This document shows positions 1 to 9,675 of a DNA stretch of 64,000 nt, piece by piece. Origin of the DNA: Sorex araneus (taxonomy: Eukaryota; Chordata; Mammalia; Eulipotyphla; Soricidae); the NCBI RefSeq assembly GCF_027595985.1, contig NC_073307.1, positions 119,936,678-120,000,677 of the forward strand, written 5' to 3'. A program made the translations under genes and the position numbers. The notes under the pieces are model-generated. The model worked only from the letters and a program-made list of their open reading frames with translations, ran no database searches and had not been told where the DNA came from. The number at the start of each line of letters is the position of its first letter. Position 1 is the first letter of the stretch.

Positions 1-1347
1 TGTGCAAGGCAAATGCACAACTCGCTGTACTATTGGGTTCACCATTTCAATTTATGTCAGTCCCATGACACCCCATGACACTAGGAGTTTTGCAACATTC
101 TCATGTAACCTTTAAAGATCAACTCCTGTAAATTATATTTTGTCTTCATGTGCAAAGGACGAGAAACTTCTGCTTCCTGAATGGGTGAGATTTTCTCCAC
201 TCCACTCGAGAGGGGCAAGATATGGTACCTGAGCATCACCAAGAGAAATTTCTGAGTGCAGAGCCAGGAGTAGCTCATGAGCATTGCCTGGTATGACCCA
301 AAAAGGGAAAAAAAAGTTTTAGCTCTGCAAGATGTAAAGATTTGAAACTGGCTGTGTAATTTTAATCATGTGAATATACTTTACAATACTTAACAAGTGG
401 GTAAGACGGTTGATTTTGGTATCAGTATTCTACCACAGTAAAAAAAAAAAAAAGAAGAAGAAGAAGTATGACTGAGAGAACTAGCTATCGGGTACCAATA
501 ACAGTCTTTTGTTTTTTCTGGCCACCCCAGGACTGCTCAGGGCTACTATCAGATTACATCTTGGAGGACTGTGTAGTGCTAGAGATTGAACCCAGGCCTC
601 CTGCACACTAGCATGTGTTCTAGCCTGCTGAGCTATCTCTGGGCCTGGTACCAAGGACGTTCTTTTTTGGATATTTTATCTTGGTCTCACCCAGTGTTGC
701 TCTGGGTCTATACTGAGCTTGGTACATGTGGATCACTCATACCAGTGCTCTGGGGGGAAGGTGGGGCGAGAGCCATGAGGTTCCAGGACTACAAACTGGA
801 CCCACATACAGAGCATGCACTCATTCTACAGAGCTGTCTCTGGTCCCTAATAAGTTTTTTTTTTTTTTAGGGCAGGGGTGGCGAGCACACCCAGAAGTGC
901 TCAGAAGCTATTTCTGATCCTGTACTAGGTAGCTGCACATTCCAGGAATCCAGGAATGCTTGGGGGTCAAACTGAGATCTGCCATACATAAGGCAGCACC
1001 TTACCCTCTGCTGTCTTTCTCATTCTCCCTGTAACAGTCTCATATCAGATTTTGTATCAGTACACAATGTTTTGGTCATGACTGAACAAAATATGTGAGC
1101 CTCTTCTTTTTTCTTGTTTTAGATTTTGGGCTGACTCCTGGCTCTGTAACCAGGAATCACTCCTGCAAGTGCTCAGGGGACCATATGGAATGCCGGGGAT
1201 TGAACCCGGGTTGGCTGCATGCAATCCAAGAGCCCTACCCACTGAACTATAGCTCCTGCCCCCTTAGTCTCATCCTAAATCCTTTGATTGACAGCCTTGC
1301 CACCTCTAAATCTGTGAGGTTCTACATTCCCAAGCATAGAGGGCACT
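1..1347 (-). other. HPS5 3'-flank-derived duplicate (end of a unit lying to the left)
   Basis: About 60-222 matches 33415-33578 (HPS5 3'UTR) and 17700-17870. About 320-445 matches 35070-35190, and 520-1260 matches 35220-36180, all in the same order as at the real HPS5 3' end. The segment holding the HPS5 terminal exon (33580-34950) is missing; the joint near 222-330 lies in SINE sequence, which suggests SINE-mediated deletion. No open gene is present, and the short ORFs here are SINE-derived. Homology was judged by eye. Confidence 0.75.
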
Positions 1348-1510
1348 TTAAGTGCCTGACAGACAAGCATCACCTCTGCCTTTTCTCAGCAATCCTCAGG
1401 ATATCACAGGTTCTGGTAAACTCTCTGAGAGCTCATGGGTCAGACTGCCCTCCTGTAGCAGTGAACAGGCCTGATCCGGACCCACTGTCTTAGCCAACAG
1501 TAGTGCCACG
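1348..1510 (-). pseudogene. Fragment of HPS5 penultimate coding exon
   Basis: Read on the minus strand, this aligns almost base for base with 36484-36645, the 3' part of the HPS5 penultimate exon plus its donor region (the LLQEC..., CDILRIA and KRQ codons). It ends abruptly at GTGCCACG, inside the exon. Beyond that point the sequence resumes with HPS5 intronic sequence matching about 40240 onward. About 3.6 kb, including two and a half exons, is therefore deleted relative to the real gene. With no flanking exons and only half of one exon, it is non-coding. Confidence 0.85.
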
Positions 1511-1860
1511 TGACCCAAGCATTTTAGGTACTTCTAGGAGGAAGAGATGCCAATGGTCAGATTCTAGTCAACAGATAGGACATTTGACTTGCACGTGGGG
1601 TTCGATCCCTGGCATCCATATAGTCCCCCAACTCCCACCAGGATTGATTCCTGTGCGCAAAGCCAGGAGTAACCCTCGAACACCACCAAGTGTGGCTCTA
1701 AAGCAAAACTAAACAAAAAGAAAAGGATTATTCCTTCGCCCATTATTCTATCATTCACATTCAGTCATTGTGAACCTTTCACGATCTCCTGTCTAAGGAT
1801 GAGATAAGCATCGGAGGGGCTTTTAAAAAGACTCTCCAGGGACGGGAAAATACTGAAACC
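1511..1860 (-). other. HPS5 intron-derived segment with a SINE
   Basis: 1511-1860 matches 40238-40560, plus about 40748-40777 beyond a SINE that is present only in the real gene. The shared sequence includes a diverged forward SINE at about 1550-1720 (real-gene equivalent 40270-40440) and the anchor GAACCTTTCACxATCTCCT. Similarity to the HPS5 intron fades near 1860, where SAAL1-derived sequence begins, so this is the visible duplication junction. Confidence 0.7.
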
Positions 1861-2215
1861 CAGCTACCGATGACTCGTATTGAACAGGTCTTTAGCTCCG
1901 TTTAATCAGCATTTTTCCCGAGAAGGGACACACTCGGTCCCGCGCTGGGGAAAGGCAGCGGGAAGCTCGCGAAGCTCCCGGCCCCGTTCCAGCCTGGGCA
2001 AATGTGCAAAAGCAGCGTGGGGGTTAGGCGGGGCGGGTGCACCTGGGTGAGTCGGCTGAGCAAGAGGAAGAGCCAGTGCTTGCTGTGCACCCTGTCCCCT
2101 ATGCAGTCCCCCAGGCCTCGTCCTCCTCCCGCCACAGCGCCCCCTGCCGTCCGCGGGCCGTGTGGCTTTAGCAGCGCGCGGTGTCTACTATGGGACTCGC
2201 CCCTAGGGCCCATGT
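1861..2215 (-). pseudogene. SAAL1 exon 1 / promoter fragment, copy A
   Basis: A GC- and CpG-rich island. Its minus-strand frame contains GDCIG..VHSKHWLF..LSRLTQ, which resembles the first exon of SAAL1 (serum amyloid A-like 1, normally next to the SAA cluster) as I remember it. The exon would end at a CAG|gtgcac donor (exon edge 2043), so 1861-2042 would be intron 1 sequence. The acidic codons before GDCIG are in another frame, no good start codon is seen, and exon 2 is absent, so this is a detached fragment. Bidirectional promoter activity cannot be excluded. Confidence 0.68.
2136..2146. promoter_or_regulatory. CTCF-like core motif, copy A
   Basis: AGCGCCCCCTG matches the reverse of the CTCF core (CAGGGGGCGCT) inside the CpG-rich SAAL1 fragment. 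The same core is preserved at 19301-19311. The outer consensus positions match only partly. Confidence 0.4.
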
Positions 2216-2218
2216 CCG

Positions 2219-2560
2219 GGGAACTGGTTTTTTTTTTTTTTTTTTTGAGAATATTTTCTCCCTTTATTAATTTTTTGAATAAACATTTAAAATTTTATTT
2301 TAAGAGACTTGTTCCCAGTAATTGTTCCCATTCCATATTTTAACACCAATCCCACCACCATGACACCTTCCAACCACCATTATTTTGGATTTTCCCACCA
2401 CCACCACCCAAGCCTGCCCCTAGCAGATGCTAAATTACTTATTTTGCGTTGCTCAGAATGAAGAGTATGAGTTGTTGCTTCTGGAATTTTAAAATTGTTG
2501 GGGGTGGGAGGCATCTCTGTGGCCTGCTACTCTATTTTAAGATTCATTTGTTTACATGGG
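2219..2560 (-). repeat. Minus-strand retroposon, copy A (shared with 19387)
   Basis: A T-rich tail at 2228-2245 is followed by the reverse of an A/T-rich retroposon body containing CACCAATCCCACCACCATGAC and the AGATGCTAAAT motif. The same element sits at the same place in copy B (19387-19700) against the SAAL1 fragment, so it inserted before the block duplicated. Its body resembles the middle of the composite element at 29473-30162. Confidence 0.6.
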
Positions 2561-2862
2561 GACTGGAGTCATAGCACAGATGGTAAGGCACTTGTGTTAC
2601 ACACTGCCGACCCTGATTCCATTCCTAAAACTCTCTATGGTCCCCTGAGACCAGTGAGGAGTGATTCCTGAGCACTAAGCAAGGAGGATGGCCTGAGAAC
2701 AGCCGGATGCCCCAATCCCCACATGTTCCTTTTTAATTAGGTATTAGAATTTTCTGGGATGCTTATGGATCATCCATATAGTTCAGAATAGGCTCATGTA
2801 CTCAGGAAATGTCCTCTAGTATTTTATACCCAGACACCAACAACTAATTGATTTCACAAACG

Positions 2863-2868
2863 TTTATT
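2863..2868 (-). terminator. SAA copy A polyadenylation signal (AATAAA)
   Basis: TTTATT on the plus strand is AATAAA on the minus strand, about 145 bases past the SAA copy A stop codon. The equivalent in copy B is 21201-21206. Confidence 0.55.
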
Positions 2869-3987
2869 GAAGACTAGTTGCTCTTTTTATCTAGCATCAA
2901 GTACTAGAGATTTATTATTCAATATAGATTCTATATTTGAATTTAGGTCCGCAGCTGTCCTGCCCCGCTGAGGCTCACAGCCGTGTCTCCTGAGAGCAGG
3001 TGAGGTTGAAACTCAGTACTTCCTAGGCAGGCCTCTAGGCCGGAAGTCATTGGGGTCTTTGCCACTCCTGCCCCATTCATTGGCAAATTGGTTATCCAAG
3101 GAATCTTGCAGTCCATGGCCACTGGTCCATGCTTCAAAAAGTCTCTGATTTTTAGATAAGTCTTTCTGAATCACTGGAACGGAGTGAAGCAGAAAAAGAT
3201 AAACCATGGGCAGAAGAGCAATAGTCCCACCCTCACATCTCTCTCCCTTTCCAAGGGAGCCAAAAAGAGAGAAGCTGTAGGATTGGCCTTGCCGGGGCAT
3301 AGCCCAGCTCTGCCCACTCTGACCCCTGTGTGCTGGGAGAACAGCCCTGAGCTGTGGGTGGGACTCGACCTCCCCCTGGCCTTATTCTCTCTCTCTCAGG
3401 CACTCCCATCTCACCATGGGCACAGAGAAGAGTGGCAGAGGGGAAGATCACTCCCTCCACCGACACCCTGTTGACCCCAGTCATAATTTCCTGGTATACT
3501 CACCCAACCCTGAACCCTTACCTGATCACTTTGGCCGGCCACAATCGGCCACTGCCCCTTGGCCCATCATTATAGTTCGACCGCGGAAAGGTTAATTTGC
3601 CTAAATTTCTGTAATTGTTCTTTTGCCTCTCTCTGTAGGCTCTCTGCATGTCTCTGACCGCTGGAAGGAAAACAAAGTGATGAGACGCAGACAATCACGA
3701 TGTGGGGAAATACATTTAAAATGCTCCTGCCCAGATTACAAGAGCTTGGGACAAAGCTCCTGGAAAGCAGATGGGCTTTGAAAAGAAGGTCCCTTTCCCC
3801 TCCCTCTGGTTACCATTGAGAGACTCAGTACAAGACTGATTCTCTGTGTTCCCCTCTGACCCCTGTTGCTGCTTTGACGATGGCTGTGTGTTGAGTATAG
3901 ACCCAACACTTGGACTATCTCCCATCTCCCCTTGGATGATGTTCTCTAGCTCTTTGTGCCTCAGTTTCTCTGTTAAGAGATGTCTGC

Positions 3988-4166
3988 ATCGGGGATAGAG
4001 CAATAGCACATCGGATAGGGCATTTGCCTTGCACGCGGCTGAAACAGGTTCGTTTCCCAACATCCCATATGGTCCTCTGAGCACAACCAGAAGTAATTCC
4101 TGAGGGCAGAGCCAGGAGTAACTCCTGTGCATCATCCAGTGTGACAAAAAAAGCAAAAAAAAAAAA
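3988..4166 (+). repeat. tRNA-headed SINE, diverged
   Basis: A forward SINE in SAA copy A intron 3: GATAGAGCAATAGCACAT head, CATCCCATATGGTCC body motif, and a poly-A tail at about 4146-4177. It is absent from the matching intron of copy B (after 22310), so it inserted after duplication. Confidence 0.8.
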
Positions 4167-4639
4167 AAAAAAAAAAAGGAGAGTGAGAGAGAGAAAGAAA
4201 AATGCCTACCTCAAAGGATTAGAACATGAAAATAAAAATGAGCTTTTTTGCAATTGAAAACTACAAAATGGCTCATTTACATTTGAAAACTATAAAATGG
4301 CCTCACCTTATTAAAAATTCCATTAGTTTGACTGTACTACTGAGGCTGTGGCAAGAGAGGTAGGGGACGCACTTGCCCTGCAGGCAGCTGACCTGCTTTG
4401 ATCAGCACTACAACAGAGATTCCCCCCAAGGTTCACTAGGACTGACACCTGAGCATAGAGCAGGAGGAAGCCCTGAGCACAGTCAGCTGTGGCCCCACGC
4501 CATCACCAAAAACTTTGAGTAAGAGCTAAGGAATTGGAAACCCAACTCCTAGGTTTGACAAAATCACTTCAGAGAGCATCAAAATGCTTAGCTCGAAAGC
4601 CCATTAGGGGGCAGTAGGTCCTTACTTGTATTAAGGAAG

Positions 4640-4893
4640 GAACCTCTCAGCAAGAGCACAGAGGGTAGGGCATTTGCCTTGCATGTGGCCAACCTGGATT
4701 CAATTCCTCCACCCCTCGCAGAGAGCCCGGCAAGCTACCAACAGTATCTCGCCCACAGGGCAGAGCCTGGCAGGCTACCCTTGGCGTATTTGATGTGCCA
4801 AAAGTAGTAACAAGTCTCACAATGGAGATGTTACTGGTGCACGCTCGAGCATATCAATGAGCAACAAAATGGTAGTGACAGTGATATAAGGAA
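4640..4893 (+). repeat. SINE of the second body type
   Basis: A tRNA-like head (GCACAGAGGGTAGGGCATTTGCC) is followed by a body that differs from the common SINE: GAGAGCCCGGCAAGCTACC, CAAGTCTCACAATGGAGATG, then a TGGTAGTGACAGTGATA end. It sits in intron 2 of SAA copy A and is missing at the matching place in copy B (about 22765). Confidence 0.8.
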
Positions 4894-5032
4894 CAAGCAC
4901 TTCTGAATTCCAACTCTCATCCTCAATCCTGTTAGAAACGGGGAGCCCAACTTTATGTGCCCTGGGGCCTACAGGTATCCAGATAAGAGGGAAAAAAAAA
5001 CTGGTAAAATGCTGGGATAAAATCCTTACTCA

Positions 5033-5237
5033 GGGCTGAAGTGATAGTACTGTGGGGAGGGTGCTCGCCTTGTATGTGGTCAACCTGGTTAGGTTTCCAG
5101 TATCCCATATTCGACCCACTCGCCCCCGAACCACCAGGATTGATTTCTGAGTGCAGAGCCAGGAGTATCCCCTGATAATCGCTGCATGTAAACTCCCCGG
5201 CCCCAGCCAAAAAATAAAAAAGCAAAAAAAAAAAAAA
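5033..5237 (+). repeat. tRNA-headed SINE
   Basis: GGGCTGAAGTGATAGTACTGTGG head, B-box-like GGTTAGGTTTCC, GTATCCCATAT body and poly-A tail. Copy B has SINE-like sequence at the matching place (about 22910-23070), so part of this is shared. Confidence 0.7.
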
Positions 5238-6060
5238 ATCGGAACTCCTTGTCTATCCAGGGAGGTACGGTGTCCTCTGCTATGGTAATTAGAGGGGACA
5301 GCCTGGTTACACACCCAGACCCCCAATATCCCTGGGGCCTTACCTTGACCAGCGTTCCTCATGGTTCAGAACAAAGTGTTGCTGCTGACGCAGAGAAACA
5401 AAGAGCAGAAAATGATGGCCGTGGACAGTTTCATCTTGCTGCAGGTACACAAGCAACAATGAGGCAATTCAGGCTGTTGCTCTGTAAGATTGACCCCAGT
5501 TCACAATCTGCAAAGAACTTCCACTTACATGCATAGATTGGCATGTAGAGAGATAATAGATGTGGAGAGATACGTCCTGATCATCTAAGATACATTTAGA
5601 ATATTTAATCTCCGTTTCAACTTGTTTCTTCAGAATCCTAGTACTTTTCTAGGATTTAAAGAGGCTTGATACTCACAGCAATTACACTGGGCTTTAAGTG
5701 TAAACCGTTGTCCATTCCAAGCACCCCTCCACAGCTCTGAGATCTAACTGCGTAGCAGGTTTTCCTGGATCCACGGGAGGATCCTACCTCTGAAATAGCC
5801 CCTGGCACTGTCAGAGTGACCCTGGTGACTCGAGCACCATTTCTGAGCAGAAACACTAAGTACTGGGAGCGGTCCCCAGAAGCCTGAATGGTGCAGGGAG
5901 GTCCAGCAACAACAATGCCAAAACGAGTAGCCCATCTGAGGAGACCCAATGGTCAGAAGAGTTCAGTCAGGAAGGATACAGCCTAAGATCGCTGCTGTAG
6001 AAGAGGATTGCCCCCCACCCCCACCTACAGAAGGAAACTTGGAATGTTCTAGAACCTCAC

Positions 6061-6110
6061 CTTTGGCTGCCTCTTCCTGCTGAGTCTCCTGGTGTGGTCC
6101 AGCAGTCTGC
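6061..6110 (-). other. SAA copy A exon 1 (5'UTR)
   Basis: A non-coding first exon. Its 3' edge is the donor AAAG|gtgagg (exon edge 6061); its 5' edge is estimated about 28 bases below the TATA box. It matches 24310-24360 of copy B closely. Confidence 0.6.
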
Positions 6111-6137
6111 GCTATCTGCTGGGGAAGGTGTCTCTGC

Positions 6138-6248
6138 TATATATACAGACACTTGTTCCCAGAGCACATGGGAAGAGAGGGTTCAGGCAAAACAGTGCGT
6201 TTGGGGAAATCCCAGTGTCCAGAGTACACATTCCGGGATTGCACAAAT
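6138..6248 (-). promoter_or_regulatory. SAA copy A promoter: TATA, NF-kB and C/EBP sites
   Basis: In transcription order toward the gene: a C/EBP-like ATTGCACAAAT at 6238-6248, an NF-kB-like GGGGAAATCCC at 6203-6213, and a TATATATA box at 6138-6145. This C/EBP plus NF-kB pairing is the known acute-phase switch of SAA genes, driven by IL-6 and IL-1. Compared with copy B, the C/EBP half-site has one extra A. The pseudogene has kept a promoter that could still bind these factors. Confidence 0.75.
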
Positions 6249-6349
6249 TGGGAGATGTCCCCTGTGTGCGAAATGAGGGTCTGCTGCCAATTTCTGGAGT
6301 TCTTCTAAATCTGCTCGAGTCTTTCTGGAAATGTCGGTGAAGGTCATGG

Positions 6350-9290
6350 CTGGGAGCGTTTGCAGGTAGGTGGTTGGGCAGCATGGTTTGACAGGGCTCT
6401 GTAAGCAAGGAGCTGGTGTGCAAAGGAGCCCTGCTCTCATTAGGGGAGACCTCATTAAGGACTGAAGTCAGTGGACCCCACAAGTGGCTCATTTGGAGTG
6501 GGGAGGAGAAAGACTGTCACTTTCTCCAGATCTGCCTCTGCCACCCGGGACCCAGGGTTACTGTGTTCTTGTCTCACTCACAGAAAGGAATTTTAGGAGT
6601 AGACAAGCAGTGAAGTAAAACAGATTATAGACTATATTTAGAGGATTTTAAAGGTGTGGAGGGAAAGAGAAAGAAGGAGCGAGAGTGAGAGAGAGAGACA
6701 GATGCATTCAAGAGAGAACGCGGGCTTCCCCAAGGGAGGAGAGCCATGGGTTCTGTTTGGGTTTGTGTTGTTGGAACTCATTGGGCCTCCTGCCTCAGGG
6801 TAAAGGTCATCCCTCACACATTTCTGAAAATCTAGACTCCAATTCTTCTGCTAAGTATACCTCTTTTGAGCCTGAGCAATAGTAGAGCGGGTGGCGCACT
6901 TGGTTTGCACACAAGTGACCTGAGTTCAATGCCTGGTTTGAAACAGTGATGAGTTCTTTCCTCTTATATTTGTCCCGGAGATCTCTTAAGCTCTGTTCAT
7001 TTTGAAGGGGAGTTGGGTTTGGCCACACCTGGAGGTGTTCAGGGCTTACTCCTGGCTCCGTACTCAGGAATCACTCCTGAGTACGTGGTAGATGTAATGT
7101 GCTCATTGATGACCCCTTTTCACAAAAATTCTGCTCACTTCTGAGTTTCAATGCAATTATACAAATTGAAAAACTTTGTTCTGAGAACACCCTGCTATGT
7201 CCTAGCAGGTTATGTCCTTCCTGCTTGGTTAAAGCCACAACCTCTCAACTTGTCCAAACTTGTTTTATCCAGAAGACCACCCAGATCTTGGGATTCGTAT
7301 TAGTGGGTCATCACCCACATCTCGGCAATTGCTTTAATAAAATGAATTAGAACCATTTGCCTTTTCTGGCACATTTTTCATTAACAGAAGATGCTGCTGG
7401 TATCTGGGAGTGGTCCTGTCGGGTTGAGGGGTAGTGACACCAGCTCCAAATCCTCAACAGCATCTTGGTGCTGCAATATATCAAAAGGATCAACATTCCA
7501 ATTCCTAGAAGAGCAAGTTTTAATGGTATCTCGGTGTATTAGCTTCACATGATTAAGGTTACCCCAACTGTTTTACAAGGCACGCTGTTGTCATTTCTTG
7601 CCGTGTGAGACATTTCCTGGCATAATAAACCAGGACTATTTGAGAAATTTGGCACAGAATAGCCCAAGGCATTGAATACATAGGAGTGCAGCCATACACA
7701 TCTGTATTTAAGCATCAAACAAAACAAATCCTTAAATGGGATTTTGATAGAACTGTCCAATATGTACAGTGTACAGATGACAGTGTATAGGCTGGATACC
7801 CAGAGGTGGCAGCTGCCAAAATGCCAGCCTTTCTGGAGTACAACTACCATATTCCTAATTGTATCACACATACACTTCTTTTTGTCAGTTCACATTGGTA
7901 GGACAAAGGGTAAGAGATGCACAGCTGGGGAGTTGGGGGCCGTATGTTGGATATGCAGTCAGCCCACACATTTAGCCTATGGGGTGCTGTGGATTGAACC
8001 CAGGTTGGCTGTGTGCAGGGTTCAGTGCCTTAGCCGCTGTACTATCACTCTGGTCCTGCTTTGCTAAAGAAATGTCTAAGACTCCCCTTACGTCTCAGCT
8101 TTCCCAAGCAGGATGTTTCTTGTTTGGCAGCTTTTGTAACCTTATCTTTAGCTTGATTTACCCAGGACAGGATCCAGATCTTACACAGCAGGGGAAGGCT
8201 AGTAACCAGGTTCTAGAGTTTTCAGACCCTGTGTTTTGGGAACTTTTGAAATCAGCTCTAGAGTACTCACTGCATCTCCAGTACGCAGAGGGAGACGCAC
8301 ATTCCTCTCAATTTCCAGCTAGCCCCCATTTGCCTGGGTAGCTTTAGGGTTTCTGCTGTGGTAAGCTCTGTGACCAGATGTCCTAGTTGGATGTAGTGTG
8401 TGACAGGAAGGGCCACTGTCGAACAAGTAGCCTCTGCCACTGATCCACCCCAAAAAAAGCTGTTTCTAGGTAAGCAGGGCACTGTGGACTCCCTGTTGCG
8501 TCTAAGCCTCTCACAGTTGAGAGGAAAACAGTCCACTGAAGGGGAGTGAATGGTTTCATAAGGGCGTTTGAAATCATTGTCACTGGGCAAAGCTTGTATG
8601 ATGCTCCGCACACTTGCACTATGGGGGATTCCATCATATTCCCTCTATCCCTTGATTGTTTTTGTCAGTGGAGAGTGTGGGACCCTTCTCTCCTGGCCTC
8701 CTCATGCAACCATTTGCATAGGAACTTCAAGATTGTTGTGGGAGGGGAAATGTCTGGGCTGAATCTGCTGGACCAGGGCCCCAATGAGCTCTAGTGCTCC
8801 TTCAGGTGAGGGTTAGTTATTTTTGTGATTCTCTCTCTCATTACTAAGTCATTAGCAGTGGGCTTCGTGAGTTGACCCCTGGTAGCTGTACTCACGTTTC
8901 CATGTTCTCATAATCCTCTGGGGCCCCCTCAATTATGAATCCTGATATAGCTTCCCTGTCTCCCACCACATGACATCGTCAATTACCAAATGCAACTTTG
9001 GTGTACGGAGACTTCATGGGGTGTTCTCTGTGATGACTTTTCTTATGCAGGATCACGTTGGTGTCATCTGTGTAGCTGTTTGCCCTCCGCTTCAGGCCGT
9101 CCACTGGCCACCGCTGAGAGCCCATGGGCTGCCCAGGACGGCTGTGCCCTGGCAGGCAGCAGGACTGAAAATCTCCAGCTCCACCTTTTTGTTTTTTTTT
9201 TAATCAAACTATTTTAAACTTGATTTATTCTTCCTCTGATATTACTGAACCGAACAGAAAGAGAATTCTTGTTTTCAAATCTTCCTCGGG
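6350..9290. other. SAA copy A upstream flank, no gene seen
   Basis: 6350-7080 is mostly matched by 24590-24720 and 26360-26640 in the copy B flank. 6655-6705 is purine-rich (GAGAGAGAGA). 6890-6950 and 7010-7085 are SINE fragments. 7090-9190 has no clear match in the copy B flank and looks like copy-A-specific sequence; diverged SINE pieces occur at about 7960-8060. Short ORFs are scattered and lack splice context, and I recognise no gene. Confidence 0.5.
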
Positions 9291-9295
9291 CAGTT

Positions 9296-9475
9296 ATTTT
9301 TTTACCCGGTCACACCCGAAAGTGCAAAGGGGTTACTTAATCCTGCTCATGCACTGAGGAATTACTCTTGGCGGTGTACGGGGAGGACCATATGGGATGC
9401 TGGGAAACGAACCCAGGTTTTCATGCCTACATGCAAGGCAAATGCCCTACCCGCTGTGCTATCACTCCAGTCCCT
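9296..9475 (-). repeat. Reverse tRNA-headed SINE, shared by both units
   Basis: Reads as the reverse of the common SINE (GACCATATGGGATGCTGG, GGCAAATGCCCTACCCGCTGTGCTATCAC). It matches 27340-27520 at the same place in unit B, so it predates the duplication. Confidence 0.85.
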
Positions 9476-9542
9476 CCTTGGGCAGTTTGAACAGTTCAAA
9501 CTAGCTGAGGACCACCCAGGGCCAGATAAATGCCTATTAACA

Positions 9543-9564
9543 TCACCATCACCACCACCAACAC

Positions 9565-9596
<32 letters not shown>

Positions 9597-9600
9597 CCAC
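9543..9600. repeat. (TCA)n microsatellite, copy A
   Basis: A run of CAT/TCA triplets with interruptions. The orthologous array in unit B, 27586-27653, is longer and purer. Confidence 0.9.
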
Positions 9601-9675
9601 CATTTTGTTTCTGGTGCTACATTGGCATTTGTCATGGACCTCAAGTTCAAATTAGGCGAGCAGTGAACAGGGGTC

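Larger units (their letters stand above)
3013..6110 (-). pseudogene. Serum amyloid A pseudogene (copy A), four-exon structure
   Basis: The whole SAA gene structure is kept. Exon 1 (5'UTR) is 6061 to about 6110. Exon 2 is 5344-5438, with ATG at 5434. Exon 3 is 3522-3660 (139 nt, the usual SAA length). Exon 4 is 3013-3173, with the stop at 3013. All splice sites are GT-AG. Signal-peptide codons MKLSTAIIFCSLFLCVSS and the terminal [14 protein letters not shown] motif are clear. The gene is broken: TGA at codon 23 (5366-5368), and two single-base deletions in exon 4 relative to copy B (161 against 163 nt), which put an early TAA in frame. In exon 3 the usual ARGNYDAA motif has drifted to RSNYNDG. 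The intact promoter suggests it may still be transcribed. Function as an apolipoprotein is unlikely. Confidence 0.9.

Noticed and set aside
1095-1493. Plus-strand ORF of 132 codons
   Set aside because: Made of SINE sequence and the antisense of the copied HPS5 exon fragment.
1902-2213. Possible independent small gene in the CpG-rich island
   Set aside because: Better explained as a detached SAAL1 exon-1 fragment: the donor site is present but no following exon or good start codon is.
9543-9600. Regular triplet array resembling a CRISPR or coding His/Met repeat
   Set aside because: A simple (TCA)n microsatellite without spacers or an ORF.
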